A stretch of DNA of 64,000 bases. It comes from Bisporella sp. PMI_857 (taxonomy: Eukaryota; Ascomycota; Leotiomycetes; Helotiales; Helotiaceae). The notes beneath the pieces are model-generated. The model was not told the DNA's origin. It did no database searches and worked only from the letters and a program-made list of their open reading frames with translations. This document shows positions 31,054 to 43,100 of this stretch, piece by piece. The stretch's first letter is position 1. Each line of letters opens with the position of its first letter. Position numbers and translations under genes: made by a program. The stretch is taken from NCBI GenBank assembly GCA_021307315.1, contig JAJSPD010000058.1:186001-250000 (forward strand), given 5' to 3'.

Positions 31054-32159
31054 TATTTGTATGTAGTTATGATCATGTGACCAGTACCTGAAACAATGTG
31101 TCAAGTGCCAGGATGTCACGTGCTGAGGGGCAATGAAGGGGCTCGGTAAGGGACTAAGACTTGGCATGTATGGGCACGTAAAAAGTCGCCAGAAGCTCGG
31201 AAAGTATAAATAAAAGACTCGGGACGTATTAAAGAAAGTAGAGATTAGTCTTTGTTCAATATAAGTTGATTTGTGCCACACTACTCCAGCACTTTACATA
31301 TACCTACTTCTTCCTAAACCAACACCTTTCGGACCAAGATCTTCTATCTATATTGGATTGGCCAATAGGACCGTAACATTATTACTATAAAAAATAATAA
31401 TACAAGTAAAAAGTTTTTGATTAAAGCAGCAAAAAAAAACGTAGGAGTTGTTAAAAGAAAATATGTTGAATAAGTTAGCATTTAGCATACAAAAGCGTAT
31501 TAACGCTGTAGTTGCAGCAGATGGCTAGTATACTAAATACTGAATAGCTAGAATTGTATATTAGAAGTCAAATTTTATCACAAAGCAGCTGCTTTCGATA
31601 TAATTAAGATTTGGCTGAATAATTGCAACTAATAGTTGAAGGAAGGAGGGGATATTAGTGCTGACTAGTTGAGGGCACAGACTTATGGCCACCCACTGTA
31701 TATTTTGGTATTTTTACGGCTAGCCGTACGGTATCAAACTGTATCGTACGGTTTGTACTACTGGCTACACTGGCCACGTATCAAATTATGACAACAAGTC
31801 TGGACAGAGCTCTCCAATTGTGATATTGTGAAGCCAGAACACAATCGTCGGAGGAGGGCTCTTGATTCTGATTCGTCGGACGGATGTAGAGACTAGATGG
31901 GCCTGTCACAACTAATGCGTATCATTAAGGTAGGCATCCATCCGCCTAGATGTTAGGACAGGCTACTATAGCTTGCTATAGACCTTCTAATGAGGTTAGA
32001 AGGGAAGATATCGTTCTAGGTTACCTTAGGACTGTAGAGAAATGTGGCTACCATGGGTATGATCCTACAGCCCTGAGAAGATGTACCCGTGGAGAACTAC
32101 TTCCTCACCGGAACAGCTTGTGCAGAATGAAGAAGAGAGGGAGGGTGAAAATGATGAAT

Positions 32160-33755
32160 GGGATTTGTCATGCAAATAGTTCTGGGCTGATCAAATCTGC
32201 ATCAATTAAGCCAATGTCGAAGAGAAAGGTAAGCAAGTCAAGTTGATGGAATCTATATACAAGCGAGCAATAAGAACTCTCATCTGACTGGGAAATGACC
32301 GTGGAGACGCACAGATCGCTTTCAATCTTGCTGATCAAAACCCACGACGTCTCTGAAGAGCAGATCCGTTGCGGTGGCGTTCCCACTGTCCCGTCAATCC
32401 AAAGACACGCGGCTACAGGCTTACCGCCATTGCATTGTCCCGAATGGGCTACACTTGGACGGTTGCTTTCTAAGCCATGGTTCAATCGCGTTTAGATGAT
32501 CTAAGAAGTGATTTTATCTCAACGAAATTCGCTTTTATTGTACGGCCGATCTATTCATTCCTGGGGTCGCTTTAGCCGTGCAGCCATGTGGCTCTTCAGG
32601 AGCAGATATGATGCTCTGTCCATCATTCCCTCCCAACTGATGAATGTGGACACCTTCTCTGAATTGCGGTCACACCGCAAATGGCATATATTGGCTATAT
32701 TAGAGCAAACTCGCAACGGCTTCGTAGCTAAGAAACCACAAGACAAAGTGTTCGGTCTACTCGCGATTTGTGTTGAAACACAAAGCGCTCAGTGGCCCGC
32801 TGCTTTAAATCCAGATTACAACATACAGCCAGGAGTTGTTTTCCAGCAAGTGGCAAGTTTATTGATCGAATCAACCCGCAGTCTTACTGTACTATCTTTG
32901 GAATGTAGAGGCGCTGGGTCTGATGGTATTCCATCTTGGGTATCTGATCTTACCGGAAGTTCATTCTACAGGTGAGATTTGGCCCAGATTGACGAGGGAG
33001 ATGATGGACGCATGGAATTAAGACATAGAACAGGGTACCAAGCTGCTCTTGGACTTTCTCTTGAGTTGGTGCCCGATCGAGACCCAAAAATCCTGGCCGT
33101 TCGAGGAGTGCTGATTGACACAGTTGTGAGTCAATTGGAACAGAACTACGACATCAGTTTGGGGAGATGCCAATTTTGTAAAAGCCATATCTAATCAAAT
33201 GAAACGCTTTAAGGAGGTTAATAGGCTGTGCCTCAATCCCAAGGTCAGATCCATCGTGCATCCAGGCCATCAAAGCCCCTCACTCCTCCGGATATGAATG
33301 AAGATTGTGAGGCGCCGTGGGTAGTGGAGCTGTGGGAAATTGAAGAGCTTGCACGATCCTTTCACAGGATTGCTACTGCAGGCCAGGGTACCTCCGGGTC
33401 CGCATTTCATTCTGAAGACGAGTATCAGCAGTCTTTTAGCGATTGCTGCGCATATCTTCTGAAACGCGCCGACTCGCATCGGCCTACCTGTGCTCTCGGA
33501 TCGCCCGAATTTCTCACTTGGCATTGTGGCTCTAGAGATCTCAATAGCTTTTTCGCTTTGGCTCGGCGTGTCTGTGTTGGGCGGCGATTCTTCCGTGCTG
33601 CTGGGGGCCGGATGGGTATGGGGCCAGGTTCTATGCTGAAGGGCGATTGTCTGAGCGTTTTGATTGGTGGCGATGTTCCTTATATTTTGCGGCCTAAGGA
33701 AGGCTGGTATCTTTTCATTGGGGATTGCTTTGTTGACGGACTCATGGGAGGATAA
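32160..33755 (+). pseudogene. Decayed HET-domain (heterokaryon incompatibility) gene
   Basis: HET motifs can be read across several frames. From about 32183 there is WADQICIN-stop-ANVEEKGKQVKLMES, then RTLI-stop-LGNDRGDAQIA. After a frameshift comes LLSKPWFNRV-stop-MI-stop-EVILSQR, the usual PWF.RVW.iQEv motif. The best-preserved part follows (32508-32975, for example AKKPQDKVFGLLAIC). The tail (33228-33755) ends with GGDVPYILRPKEGWYLFIGD, the normal HET C-terminus. Stops at 32207 (TAA), 32285 (TGA), 32493 (TAG) and 32502 (TAA) each sit where HET proteins have Gln or Trp, and each is one transition from CAA or TGG. At least one frameshift adds to this. HET proteins act in non-self recognition and cell death; this copy cannot make the full protein. 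Confidence 0.82.
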
Positions 33756-33850
33756 GCTTTAGTGGGTATTGTGGCCGACTAGTTTAATCTTCAGAGCCAG
33801 CCACAAGCCAAAAACCGGTCCTCAACCATTCTGATTTCCCCTAAATAAAT

Positions 33851-33873
33851 CCCCCCCCCCCCCCCCCCCCCCC
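33851..33873. repeat. 23-bp poly-C tract
   Basis: Twenty-three consecutive C residues downstream of the HET pseudogene. Such a long G/C homopolymer is rare and could form a G-rich secondary structure on the other strand. Its length may be unreliable in the assembly. Confidence 0.9.
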
Positions 33874-34261
33874 ACCTGCCTCCCGGGGAATAGCGCATTA
33901 CAGCGGGCACGTGCAAGGCGCTAGACTGCGGAGTTAGCTCCGAACGTCGCCGAACAAATAGGACAGCCAACTCGCAAGAATTGAGAGTTCTTTCGCCGCA
34001 AACCTCACCATTGCTTTGGCTATATCCTTCTAGAATTTCTATATATCAGTAAGCTGTCGCTCGCAGAAATTGGTGGCCTTTATCTATGCTTACCATTCCT
34101 ACCCCTACAGGTCTGACTCCCGTCACACCAACTTCTCCCCTTCAACGGCGATAGTTTCAGAGGTCACCGCCACCCGGAACCGTCAGCTTTATCTCCTGAC
34201 ACACGCGGACTTGCAAGTTATCGCACCGTATAGCCTAACGTCCCTTTGCCCCCCTGCAACC

Positions 34262-34486
34262 ATGATCGTTACGCGCCGGTTCTCCTTCACCAACTTCGCT
34301 ATCGCCACTTCCGCTCTATGTTTCCAATTATTTGTATTGTACCCATGGCACAAACGGTTGGATAAAGATTTTGCGGAGCTGAGGGAGGAGCATATAAGGC
34401 TTATGCAAAAAGGCGAGGAGGCCCGTTTGGTCGAGCTGAAGGAGATAAGGGAAGGTCTTAGCATTTTGAAGAGAAAGGCGGGCTGA
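34262..34486 (+). CDS. Small single-pass membrane protein, conserved-looking
   Basis: 74 residues, starting MIVTRRFSFTNFAIATSALC. One hydrophobic segment (about residues 10-28) ends at YPWHKRLD, followed by a charged helix (FAELREEHIRLMQKGEEARL) predicted as coiled coil. The layout suggests a small inner-membrane mitochondrial protein or assembly factor, but no family was assigned. The frame is open upstream to 34070. The ATG at 34262 was chosen because it sits directly before the membrane segment and gives a coherent protein. Codons show no decay, unlike its neighbours. Confidence 0.6.
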   Translation: MIVTRRFSFTNFAIATSALCFQLFVLYPWHKRLDKDFAELREEHIRLMQKGEEARLVELKEIREGLSILKRKAG

Positions 34487-35365
34487 GGTGGTCATGGTCC
34501 TGTCCACGGTCTGTTACTTGCGCTAAAATTCATGGGTCTTCTAAAGGAGAGCTTTTATGGAAACCACTGCGCCAAAATGCTCGGGAAATGGCACGATAAA
34601 TACCTATTATAAAGATATACTACTCTAGACTAGACTTTGTATCAAAATCAGATCCAAAACCATGGTTACATTCTAGGACGACGACTCTCTAGATAATCCA
34701 TGAGCCCGCTCTTTTCTATATAGGGTCTAGGGTAGAAGCTCACAGGAGGTGACGTGGAGAATCCAGCTAAGAGTACTCTACAGCAGCATACCGTCTCGTT
34801 ACCGAGTCGAAACTCTGACCTTATTGTGGCCGCAAATTTTATGCCATTCTCGACCCCTCCGCTCTTCGGAGCAACTCGGGTTGAATATCGGAGAAAGTCA
34901 CACTAAAATGACCCCTGACCGGGCAATATGTCCAATCCAGCGGCCTTGGGTCAACGGTGAGCGGTAGGCTGGCGAGAGAGAGGTAACCTTCCTGCTGTTT
35001 CTCCTCGTTTCCTGCTCCCGCAGCTTCTGTGTGCAATAAATATGGCCAACAGAGCTGTTAAATCCCAGATACCAGACCCTGCTCAGGTATTTTATGGCCT
35101 CAAATCGGCCGGCTGACAGACTCTTCGCTTGAGCTGGCTCCGTCAAACATTGTGGCCTCTGCGCTGATTACCACGAGGTTGGTAAAGATCAACGCGGCCT
35201 GAGAAGTCGCGTCTATGCGCCTGGTAAGCTAACTGGATTCTAGTCGTATAAAAGATACGCTTTGCTGGCACGATCTGCTGCTCAGTAACCCATGGAATTT
35301 TGTCACAATATATAAGGCGCAATAGTACTTCAGCAAATAGAGTTCTCTTTTTGCAACAAATTCTC
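34487..35365. other. Intergenic, nothing recognised
   Basis: Open frames are short and without motifs. It may include the decayed 5' part of the phosphate carrier pseudogene. Confidence 0.4.
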
Positions 35366-36065
35366 ACTCCTATTGACGTGTTAGTCCACGCCATCAACTA
35401 CTACTCGCAGCCAAGATTTCTAACTTTATCTATTTCTATAGGATCAAGACCAAAACTCAGCTCGATCCCATCACTTATAATCGTGGTCTCATAGGGACTT
35501 TTCGATAAGTCATTACCAAGAATGGCGCTCCAGCTCTTCTTACCGGTCTCGAGCCCATGGTCACTGAATATTTCTTCTCTACGATTTGGAGGCTATGAAA
35601 TTTTCAAAAAGCAGAGCGTTAGTTAACCCAGGAATGGGACGGCGTCAAATAACCGTACCGCCGTCTACCTCGCATCAGCCGCGCTTGCTGAGTTCTTTGG
35701 CGATATCTCCCTATGCCAACTCGAGGCTACCCGCATTCGTTTGGCCTCTCAGCCTGCCTTTGCTAGTGGCCTTGCGGGTGGCTTTACCAAGATAGCCAGG
35801 CAGGAGGGCTTTGGCGCATTTCACTCTGGGTTCGGGCCGCCTATATTGCTGAAGCAGTAGGCATCTCCGTATTGGTAATTAGATGCAAGCAATATAATGG
35901 CCGTTATATAGGGCCCCATATACAATGGCACCGTTCGTTGTATTCGAAAAGGCCCAGGTAGTTGCTTATACGATAATAAACAAGTCAACAGCTACAGAAC
36001 TACCGAAACTGCGGTCGACCTAGCTAATTGGTATGGCCCTCGGCTCTACAGGCGGAGTGGAGAGC
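35366..36065 (+). pseudogene. Mitochondrial phosphate carrier pseudogene (Mir1/Pic-like)
   Basis: Carrier-protein segments appear in order. TPID (35366) is followed by an intron-like stretch ending TATAG near 35442, then IKTKTQLDPITYNRGLIGTF, and GAPALLTGLEP. After a shift come [25 protein letters not shown] and [20 protein letters not shown], then PPYTMAPFVVFEKAQVVAYT in another frame near 35930. These are recognisable parts of the mitochondrial phosphate carrier, which imports phosphate with a proton across the inner membrane. Multiple stops and shifts preclude function. The retained intron shows that it arose by DNA duplication, not reverse transcription. Confidence 0.78.
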
Positions 36066-36379
36066 TTGTAAGTGGCCGAGGTGGAAAGCTGGACAAGTTA
36101 ATTGAAGATGGAGGATAGACGTTCAACAAACATTAGGAGGGATTATACCTGCAAACATCACTGGTCTGAATCTTTTGGTTGCATCGGAGAACACAGAGGC
36201 AAACCTGGGGCCGTCTGTTGTTACGGGCACGTATAGCCATGGCGGCCTGTGGTCAAGTAACGGGCCTCAGACAACGAAGGTCTTATGAAGGACTATTCCG
36301 CACAAAATGTCTATATAAGGATAGTTCCCTTAGTATAGGAGCTTCGTGCTCAACTCAAATAGTATTCCTTATCATACTA

Positions 36380-36800
36380 GTAAAGAGTTACTCAATTCCG
36401 TTCGTAGCAACTTGCGTGCCCGCATGTGTCTCGGTACAGTTGTTAATGGAAAGACGATGCAAGCGTTCTTTTGGGAAGAAATAGAGGGCTATTACGAGCC
36501 ACAGGTTCTGTGAGTGTATTTTTGCCAACAATCAAGGACTTTTTACATTTAAAAACAGACTATATCTAGGTGCAAAATAGCGCTCCTGCCCACCGGCCAA
36601 GATTTATCAAGCACCAGACGGACGCCCATAGAATTGGGAGGCTCAATTAGCCCTCCTTACTTGCCTGATTTGAACCTAATAAAGCATGTTTGGAGTTGGA
36701 TGAAGAACTAATATAATCAAAATAATATCGCGAGACGGGCTACCAGAGTTCATTTTGGAGGCTTGGGGGCAGTACTAACGAGTAACTTAAGAAGTTTTAC
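36380..36800 (+). pseudogene. Tc1/mariner-type transposase relic
   Basis: Broken transposase motifs: VVNGKTMQAFFWEEIEGYY near 36436, VQNSAPAHR near 36571 (the QDNAPxH catalytic-Asp block), and SPPYLPDLNLIKHVWSWMK near 36650 (the PPYSPDLNPIEhvW block). Several stops and shifts lie between them. DDE transposases of this superfamily move by cut-and-paste into TA sites. Ends of the element were not found. Confidence 0.75.
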
Positions 36801-38000
36801 AACTCGTGATAGGATAGGTGCTGGGCTGTTATTGACGCTAATGGGGCCTATATACGACATTAGTTTATATAGAATAAATGTCGGAACGGATGTAAATAGA
36901 ATCACGTGAACTACCGGATCATGTGAGTTGTGAGTCCTTTCAGGACCTATAACCTCGCGATGCCGTAGCTCAGAACCATAAAACAATCAAGGAACCATAA
37001 CCACACCAGCAAGAGCGTAGTTACAACTACTACGCCTTTTGCTACGTGATAGGTATCCGACAACAAATATATCTTCAACTTGGAGACTCCCTGCACGTAA
37101 TAGGAAGGGAGATGATGAGAGTTTGCCCCCTTTAATGTGATTTAACATTTAAGAGGAAGTTTCCTTAAAATCTTGTGGGCCACGTGCAACAGAATCTTAA
37201 ACGGTTTGTGTGGCTCAGTGCCGGAGTCGGGCACATCTCCGTTATTATGAGCCGTCCCTCCTTGCAATTAAATTGCTACATCACAAAGATAGTGGATAAG
37301 TAGAGCAAGGGTTTGTCGAATTAAATCGACTTTTTACCACTGCTACCGGAGCATAGCGAAGGCTTGGCCACTCAATTTACCCTCCAAGTCTACGCGACCC
37401 AACGAGAGAGGGTGTATTAGGGCACTCTTGCGCCAAATCCAGTAAAGATCTTTGTTATATATCGCAGTAGGGGTACCGCCAGATATACCAGATACTTCTT
37501 GTCGCACATCGTATCGGAGTCGGCCATACCTCCTTTATCATGAGTATCCTCTCTTATTGAACTACTCGTACAGTCGTAAAATCTAATAAAGAAACCTATC
37601 TTCTATATACGCTGCTGTGCGCGGGCAAAAATAAGCCACTTATTTGCAGTGCTTTGTTGTTATAGACCTGTTGCAATAGTGTAAGGTGCAAATTGGCGCA
37701 TTAAGCGATGACTAAATTGAGCTATTATAAAGGGCACCGTAAAGAATAAGTACATGTATAGAGTGGATATTGAAGATTAATCCCAGCAAAACCTATAATA
37801 TTGGCGTAGATGGCACTAAACTGTGATGTAGAAGGTGGGCCTTAGTCCAACATTTCGTCTGTGATATAACTAACGTCGATACCGCGAAAGGTGTAGTAGG
37901 CGCAACGCCAAAACTTCAGGCGGAGTTTAATGGTGGCCTAGAGAGAGGGTAAATTCTGAGAGTGAGGGGCGAAGTTTTTTTGGTAGGAATATGGTCCGAC
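36801..38000. repeat. Decayed repeat DNA with a diverged direct repeat
   Basis: The segments at about 37219-37250 (GGAGTCGGGCACATCTCCGT then TATTATGAG) and 37515-37546 (GGAGTCGGCCATACCTCCTT then TATCATGAG) are diverged direct repeats about 296 bp apart. No gene was found. AT-rich and rich in TAA/TAG, consistent with C-to-T decay. Confidence 0.45.
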
Positions 38001-38642
38001 TCAAAATCGCGTCTCGGCAGGGTCGAGGATGCATATCAGGGCCGGTTTTGCCACAAAACGCTCCCGGATATTTAAGTGGTATGAACAAGGTTTGAGCATT
38101 AATGATTCATATGGCCAGTTGGGGTCCTCCTTGAGACAACTAAGTAAGGAGTCAGGCAGTGCTCGATCTGGCAGCTTGGCATGGTAGACGACTTCCGAAG
38201 CCCAGCGCTCAAAGACAGCGTGAGGAATATAGAGATGCCAGTCGACCATTGTGAGAAAAACTGCCTCATTCAATTTTATCTCCTCTGAACAAAGCCCAGA
38301 TATCACCGCCCATGTGCTTAATGAGTAGTTCCGATCCTGACTGTACTTAAATGCTAAAATAAGGGCAGCAAGGAACATGCGCCGCTGGCACTGCAATGGC
38401 CTGACCCTCTTTAAGTCCTCCATCGAATTGGCTATTGGCTTTTGCCTCAAAATTCTTGATTGTAAGAGGGCCAGGTAGTACAACGTAGCTAGTAGCAAAG
38501 CATAGGTGGCTCGAGACCTTCGCAAGATGAGCTCAACATAATCACGAAGAGGGATCAGACTGCGGCTCTCCTCTTTTATGAGCGTAGCGGGGGTTGGCCA
38601 AAAGGCAACAAGAAGTCGATCAGTGAAGTCTAGTAAAGACAT
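38001..38642 (-). CDS. Pho80/Pcl-type cyclin
   Basis: 213 residues in one frame. Cyclins of this type bind Pho85-family kinases and control phosphate, glycogen or morphogenesis programmes. The cyclin core is clear: LRDYVELILRRSRATYALLL, ALYYLALLQSRI, then RRMFLAALILAFKYSQDRNY, ISGLCSEEIKLNEAVFLTMV and DWHLYIPHAVFERWASEV. This matches the Pho80-like box, with the conserved Lys in LAFKYSQD. Many fungal homologues are longer, so this copy may be trimmed at one or both ends. It sits between decayed segments but has no stop or shift. Confidence 0.78.
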   Translation of the reverse strand: MSLLDFTDRLLVAFWPTPATLIKEESRSLIPLRDYVELILRRSRATYALLLATLYYLALLQSRILRQKPIANSMEDLKRVRPLQCQRRMFLAALILAFKYSQDRNYSLSTWAVISGLCSEEIKLNEAVFLTMVDWHLYIPHAVFERWASEVVYHAKLPDRALPDSLLSCLKEDPNWPYESLMLKPCSYHLNIRERFVAKPALICILDPAETRF

Positions 38643-39214
38643 ATAGTTAGATTCCTAGCTCACTTTCGACTTAAGCAGGCCGGAATATCGTACCAATCAA
38701 ACCATCGACCATTCTGCGACGTCTCATCAATGGGTTGGTCATTGACGATGCAACTTAGATTGTGGTCACGTGGCCCGCGTGACACCATCTAAGCTCAACG
38801 GCCACAATTCTAACAATAAGGGCATCGCTTAGCTTCACAAGCGTAGCGAGGATCAGTAATATCCCAAATGTAAATGATGTAGGGAGTGAGCGCATATAAT
38901 ACTCGCTGTGGTGGCGATGGTTGAGCTCAAGAGCGGCGAGCGCCCGTTAAAATCACGCCACTATTTGGCGTCGCCTTTAACCCGAATCTCCCTAAAAGAA
39001 CAAGTCACAGCCACTTCACGTCTACCATGTAATGATTACAACGGTTGTATAACTTAAGTAACATATTCCAATATTAAAAAAAAGTGTATTCTCATCTTCC
39101 GATTCGAATGTGCTGGGTTAGAAATTGCAGTGATACGCTGTTAAGATGTAATTTGGAAAGTTAGCCCAACCATATCCCAGAGCTATTATGCTGCCTTTCG
39201 ACCATATGATGCCG
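38643..39214. other. Intergenic between cyclin and DUF1275 gene
   Basis: About 570 bp. No supported coding frame; should contain the cyclin promoter and the 3' region of the DUF1275 gene. Confidence 0.5.
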
Positions 39215-40103
39215 CTAATCTTCAGCAGCTTTCCAGAGCCAGGGTAGAACTACAAGCAACTTGAGCCCAGCCGCGATCCACAAAACACCAGCCATACCGA
39301 TCGAACTGTGAACTAACAAACCTCCTATAATGACGCCGAACAAAAGCAAGACTGGCGTACAAAACCCATGATTTCTCTCGGCGTTTGGCAGCGCAAACAG
39401 CTCAGTGTCTGAGAACAGATCACAATAGACACTCGTTACTACAACGCTAGGAGGAACGTTATGTCTAAGCGCTCTGCTTGTTATAGCCTGACCACAGCCC
39501 TGGAAGGCGACCAATGCAATGGGCACGAGAACGCTCCAGCCGATGTTGTCTTTCTCGCTGGTCGGGTCTGGCCCCCAAGTAAGGATTGCTGCTGCCATAG
39601 CGATCAGTCCCATCTGCGCCAGTATCGACACGCAAAGGACCCAATGCCGGCTGGGTCTCAAGTACCGGTGAAAGCGACCGAACCAGAAAGATCCCATGCA
39701 GAATGAGATGAAAGAGAGACCCGATTTGATCCACTGCTTCGGTTCATTTGATGCGGCCAAGCCCAGTCCAACGTAGATGATATTTCCTAGGCAAATCGCT
39801 GTCAGTCTGCACGCGCTAAATTGGCTCGCTATAATAATATGATCTGAGCGAACCTGTTTGCATAGAAACGAAGGACCCCGAAGTGGATATGAACGCGCTA
39901 TCGAGTAGACCAGTGACGATATAGCACACGGAAAGAACTATATCGGCCCAATCACGATATACATACGCCATCTTCTCACGCCAACCAGAAATTAACACCT
40001 GGTGTCCGGGGAGCGGAAGCTCCTTATCAGTTGGCCCATGAGCGCCAGTCTTATTACTAGCAGTCGAGTTGCTCAAAGTACCATACCTGTTTGATGGCAT
40101 CAT
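39215..40103 (-). CDS. DUF1275 family integral membrane protein
   Basis: Two exons (39854-40103 and 39215-39786) give 273 residues; the join restores VSMQTGNIIYVGLGLAAS, the family signature MQTGN. Before it lies DWADIVLSVCYIVTGLLDSA, the first membrane helix with the conserved GxxDS. Further helices include SGLSFISFCMGSFWFGRF, WVLCVSILAQMGLIAMAAAI, SVLVPIALVAFQGCGQAITS, VLLLFGVIIGGLLVHSSIGM and a final helix ending LVVLPWLW. Basic RYLRPSRHW separates helices 2 and 3 as usual. The family (YoaK-like) has no firmly established substrate. The start was chosen as the Met preceding a hydrophilic cytosolic tail. Confidence 0.85.
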
Positions 40104-43100
40104 AACGGGTTGAATTAAGTTGGGTGCTACACAGCCCTTTGGGGAGAGATAAAAGCCTAGTAGATACGTATCTACAAGCGAAACTGCAAAAACATCTCGC
40201 TCTTATATAATACCGCTTCTAAGACAACCTCAAGAGTTGAGGTAGGAGAAGATAGCAGACTTAAAGCCAAGAGCGTGGATGAAATGGAACTGCCAAGTGT
40301 GGCCTGCACAAAGCTTAAAAGTTGGATCCCACATTATCCCCTCATTCTCGCTTATTTAGCGGGCTCGGCGTGCCCTATTTTTATATTTCAGTATTTCAAT
40401 TATAGCCTTGCATCTTCTCTACCAGCTTGAAAATAAAATATTATATCCGTCTTTTAGGCCATATTATACCCGAAAACTCTTATACTTTGAAGATTCTAGG
40501 GTAGTCTATTAGTGATAAATAACCCTAAAAGTTAGGCGGAAAGGAATCGCAAAACAACTTAAAACACGGGAGGGATAGTAGCTATGTTAGCTCGGAGCCC
40601 AAAACCTCATAACTGGAATAACATAAATGTTGAGCGGGAAACATTCTTAGGTTGGTTAGCTCAGGAGGTATTATCTGCCACTATTTATGAGATCTGCGGC
40701 TACCTTGCTATTCTGGGGATAATTTTATTTAAGGAGGTTGATATAGTGTGATTTGTGGTCTGATAATATAAGGCCACTTGACGGATCATGCGTTTTGTTC
40801 AGCCCTAGTCGGAGGCACCCTCGTTAGTTACGATATAGCCTATTGCAGAGTCTATTTTTGGGGAGAAAAGATGTATCTAATCTTTCATCCATTTCTTCAA
40901 AGATGAAGGCTCTGTACCTGTAGTAATTGTATTATACGCCGCATGCCCTGTACCATCAGACTTAATACCTTCAATCCCAAACCACAACAGTAAATTCTGC
41001 GGGTTGGCTGCTCCGACAGCCAGACCATCAAGACAGGCGCCCTTATTATTAGCCAAAAAGTACGTGTGATTGTAAAAAAGACAGACCCGGCAATGGCGGT
41101 TCACTTGGTGCCAACTATTGGAGAGATTTCAAGCCTACGACACGACTGCTGAACTGATTCGTAGATGAACCCATACACCCTCATGCCAACTCGGAACATG
41201 TAGCCAATGCTATTGAATATCCATTACATGCTATGCGAGGCGTCTTGCTCTGTCTGCTCGTTTAACGACTCGCAGGAGGGAAAGGGAAAATAACATGTGA
41301 TGTTTCCCAGTTCCCAAATACTAACGATGCGAGGGGAGTTTTTGTTGCACATCGTAACTCCTCTGAAATGGCTCGCGGCTTGGTAATACCCACCACCCAC
41401 ACCAACCGCATGCCCATTTGGTTTCTTACCACGGAAGCGCGTACCCGACACACACCTTCAAATCACTCTCCAAACTATTAAAATACGCCCTCTCCAGGAC
41501 GCCTTCTCTTATACCTGTAAATAATCACGTGAAGTCCAGCTGCCCGAAATTAGTACGAGATTTGAGGTCGGTAAAAAGGTTCACAGCAGTACCAACGCTA
41601 CTAAGCATAATATTTTAAGTAGTGCCGATATCGAGTCTCTGCGTAAAAAGTACGTATAAGTGTATAAGAACCCGTGTAGCCCTAGCCAGGTCGACTTGCA
41701 CTGTCTTGGCTCTGGGCTCCGAAAAAGCAGAATAGCGGTTAGATCCACTCAAAGGATGTGGCGTCTTGAAGTTCCTGATGAACTCGACGCGCCGTAAACA
41801 AGCGGGTGAGTTTGGCCAATTGCGCGTGTGCCAGATGTACTTGAGGGATAGATGCCTATAGACTGACACCGATACCAGTCCCAATAAGCACGGCGGTTTC
41901 GCTCTCAAAGACATCTTCTGCCGATGCTCCATATAGCCTGTCAACGCGGAGTACTAGTATCTTCTGGCCGGCTTGCAAGTCTATTTTATACATGTCTATT
42001 GAGTCGACACTATCGTAAAGCTCTGCTTGTGCATAGCCCGCGCTGAAAGCATCCCTGAAGGCACCAGTGAAGTCGCCGACTGTCGAATGTGGACAGAAAT
42101 GTCGGGATCGAAAGAGCAGAGTATAATAGTGAATGGATGCTACTGTTGTCTCAATATAGTAAGAACATTCAGGATCAGCTACTGGCTTGCCTTATACCTC
42201 ATTGAGAGCTTCTTGAACCGAATCTCTATGGAATCTATTCATTTCGCTAATGTAGTTTTGCACAGTTGAATCGAACAGCCTGCCATAAAGATGACTCACG
42301 ATCCTGACGATCGCAGTCTCTCATCTTCTTCAGGTCTCTGGATAGACTCGCTGAGCGAAATACGGCATTGAAGAAGCTGTAAATATTAGCACGGCGAAAA
42401 CAGAGTAGAAAAGGAAAATCCTGCTTGACGTAGTGGCCACAGACATGTACAGGTACTCAACAACAAGAGCAAATATGCAATCTGCCGATAGAACCACTGC
42501 AATTCGTCGAGCGACAAAAACCTAATCTTTGGTCTCGTGTATCTCAGAATATTTCGGCACATAGGTAGCAGAATCATTGCTCTGTTCACTGAAAAAGCCA
42601 GGCGAGCACCTCGCGATATCCAGACAAGAGAAAGCAAGAGTATTGAGGACCGAAAGCCTGGGATAGCTCCTGCTTCTCCTTCGGAGCCTTCAACACATCA
42701 TCCGAACGCGAAGAGCCCTATTTAAAAACCACGGAACAGGAAATTGAACAATAACTTTCGCTCCCGTGTCTGTACCTTGAGCTCAGTCACGTACCTCATG
42801 TTCATCTGTACCTCAACTTATTATGTGGGGTATGAAAGGCTAACGCAGACGGCGGTACGCACACTTTTGGAATTGTTCTGTGTAGGGCAGATGCGATTAG
42901 ACACGGAGCTTCAGAGCTTTGGGCGACGAAATTAATGCGGGATCCACGATGCTTTGGATACAAGTATACGATCTGGTATAAGGGAGGCAGTTCCCCAAGA
43001 GCATAGTCCAAGAGTCTAACCATTCTACAGATAACCAAACGGTTTTGAGGGCAGCGTCCTATATAAGCAATTGATCGTTTCAATTGTGCGTGGCGGCGGT

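Larger units (their letters stand above)
30694..32159. other. Repeat-bearing intergenic region
   Basis: Holds a microsatellite, a MITE and an LTR-like stretch around 31113-31377 with TATA-like AGTATAAATAAA near 31203. The LTR-like stretch starts TGTCACGTG and ends GTAACA, but no matching target duplication was found, so it is not listed separately. Sequence from 31380 to 31700 is AT-rich and unassigned. Confidence 0.45.

Noticed and set aside
31113..31377. Second LTR (TGTCACGTG to GTAACA)
   Set aside because: LTR-like ends and a TATA-like box, but the 5-bp flanks (CAGGA and TTATT) do not match, so it is mentioned only in the interval note.
40877..41104. 75-residue minus-strand frame with a protein-like tail
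   Set aside because: No upstream continuation and no family could be named; it may be a decayed gene end.
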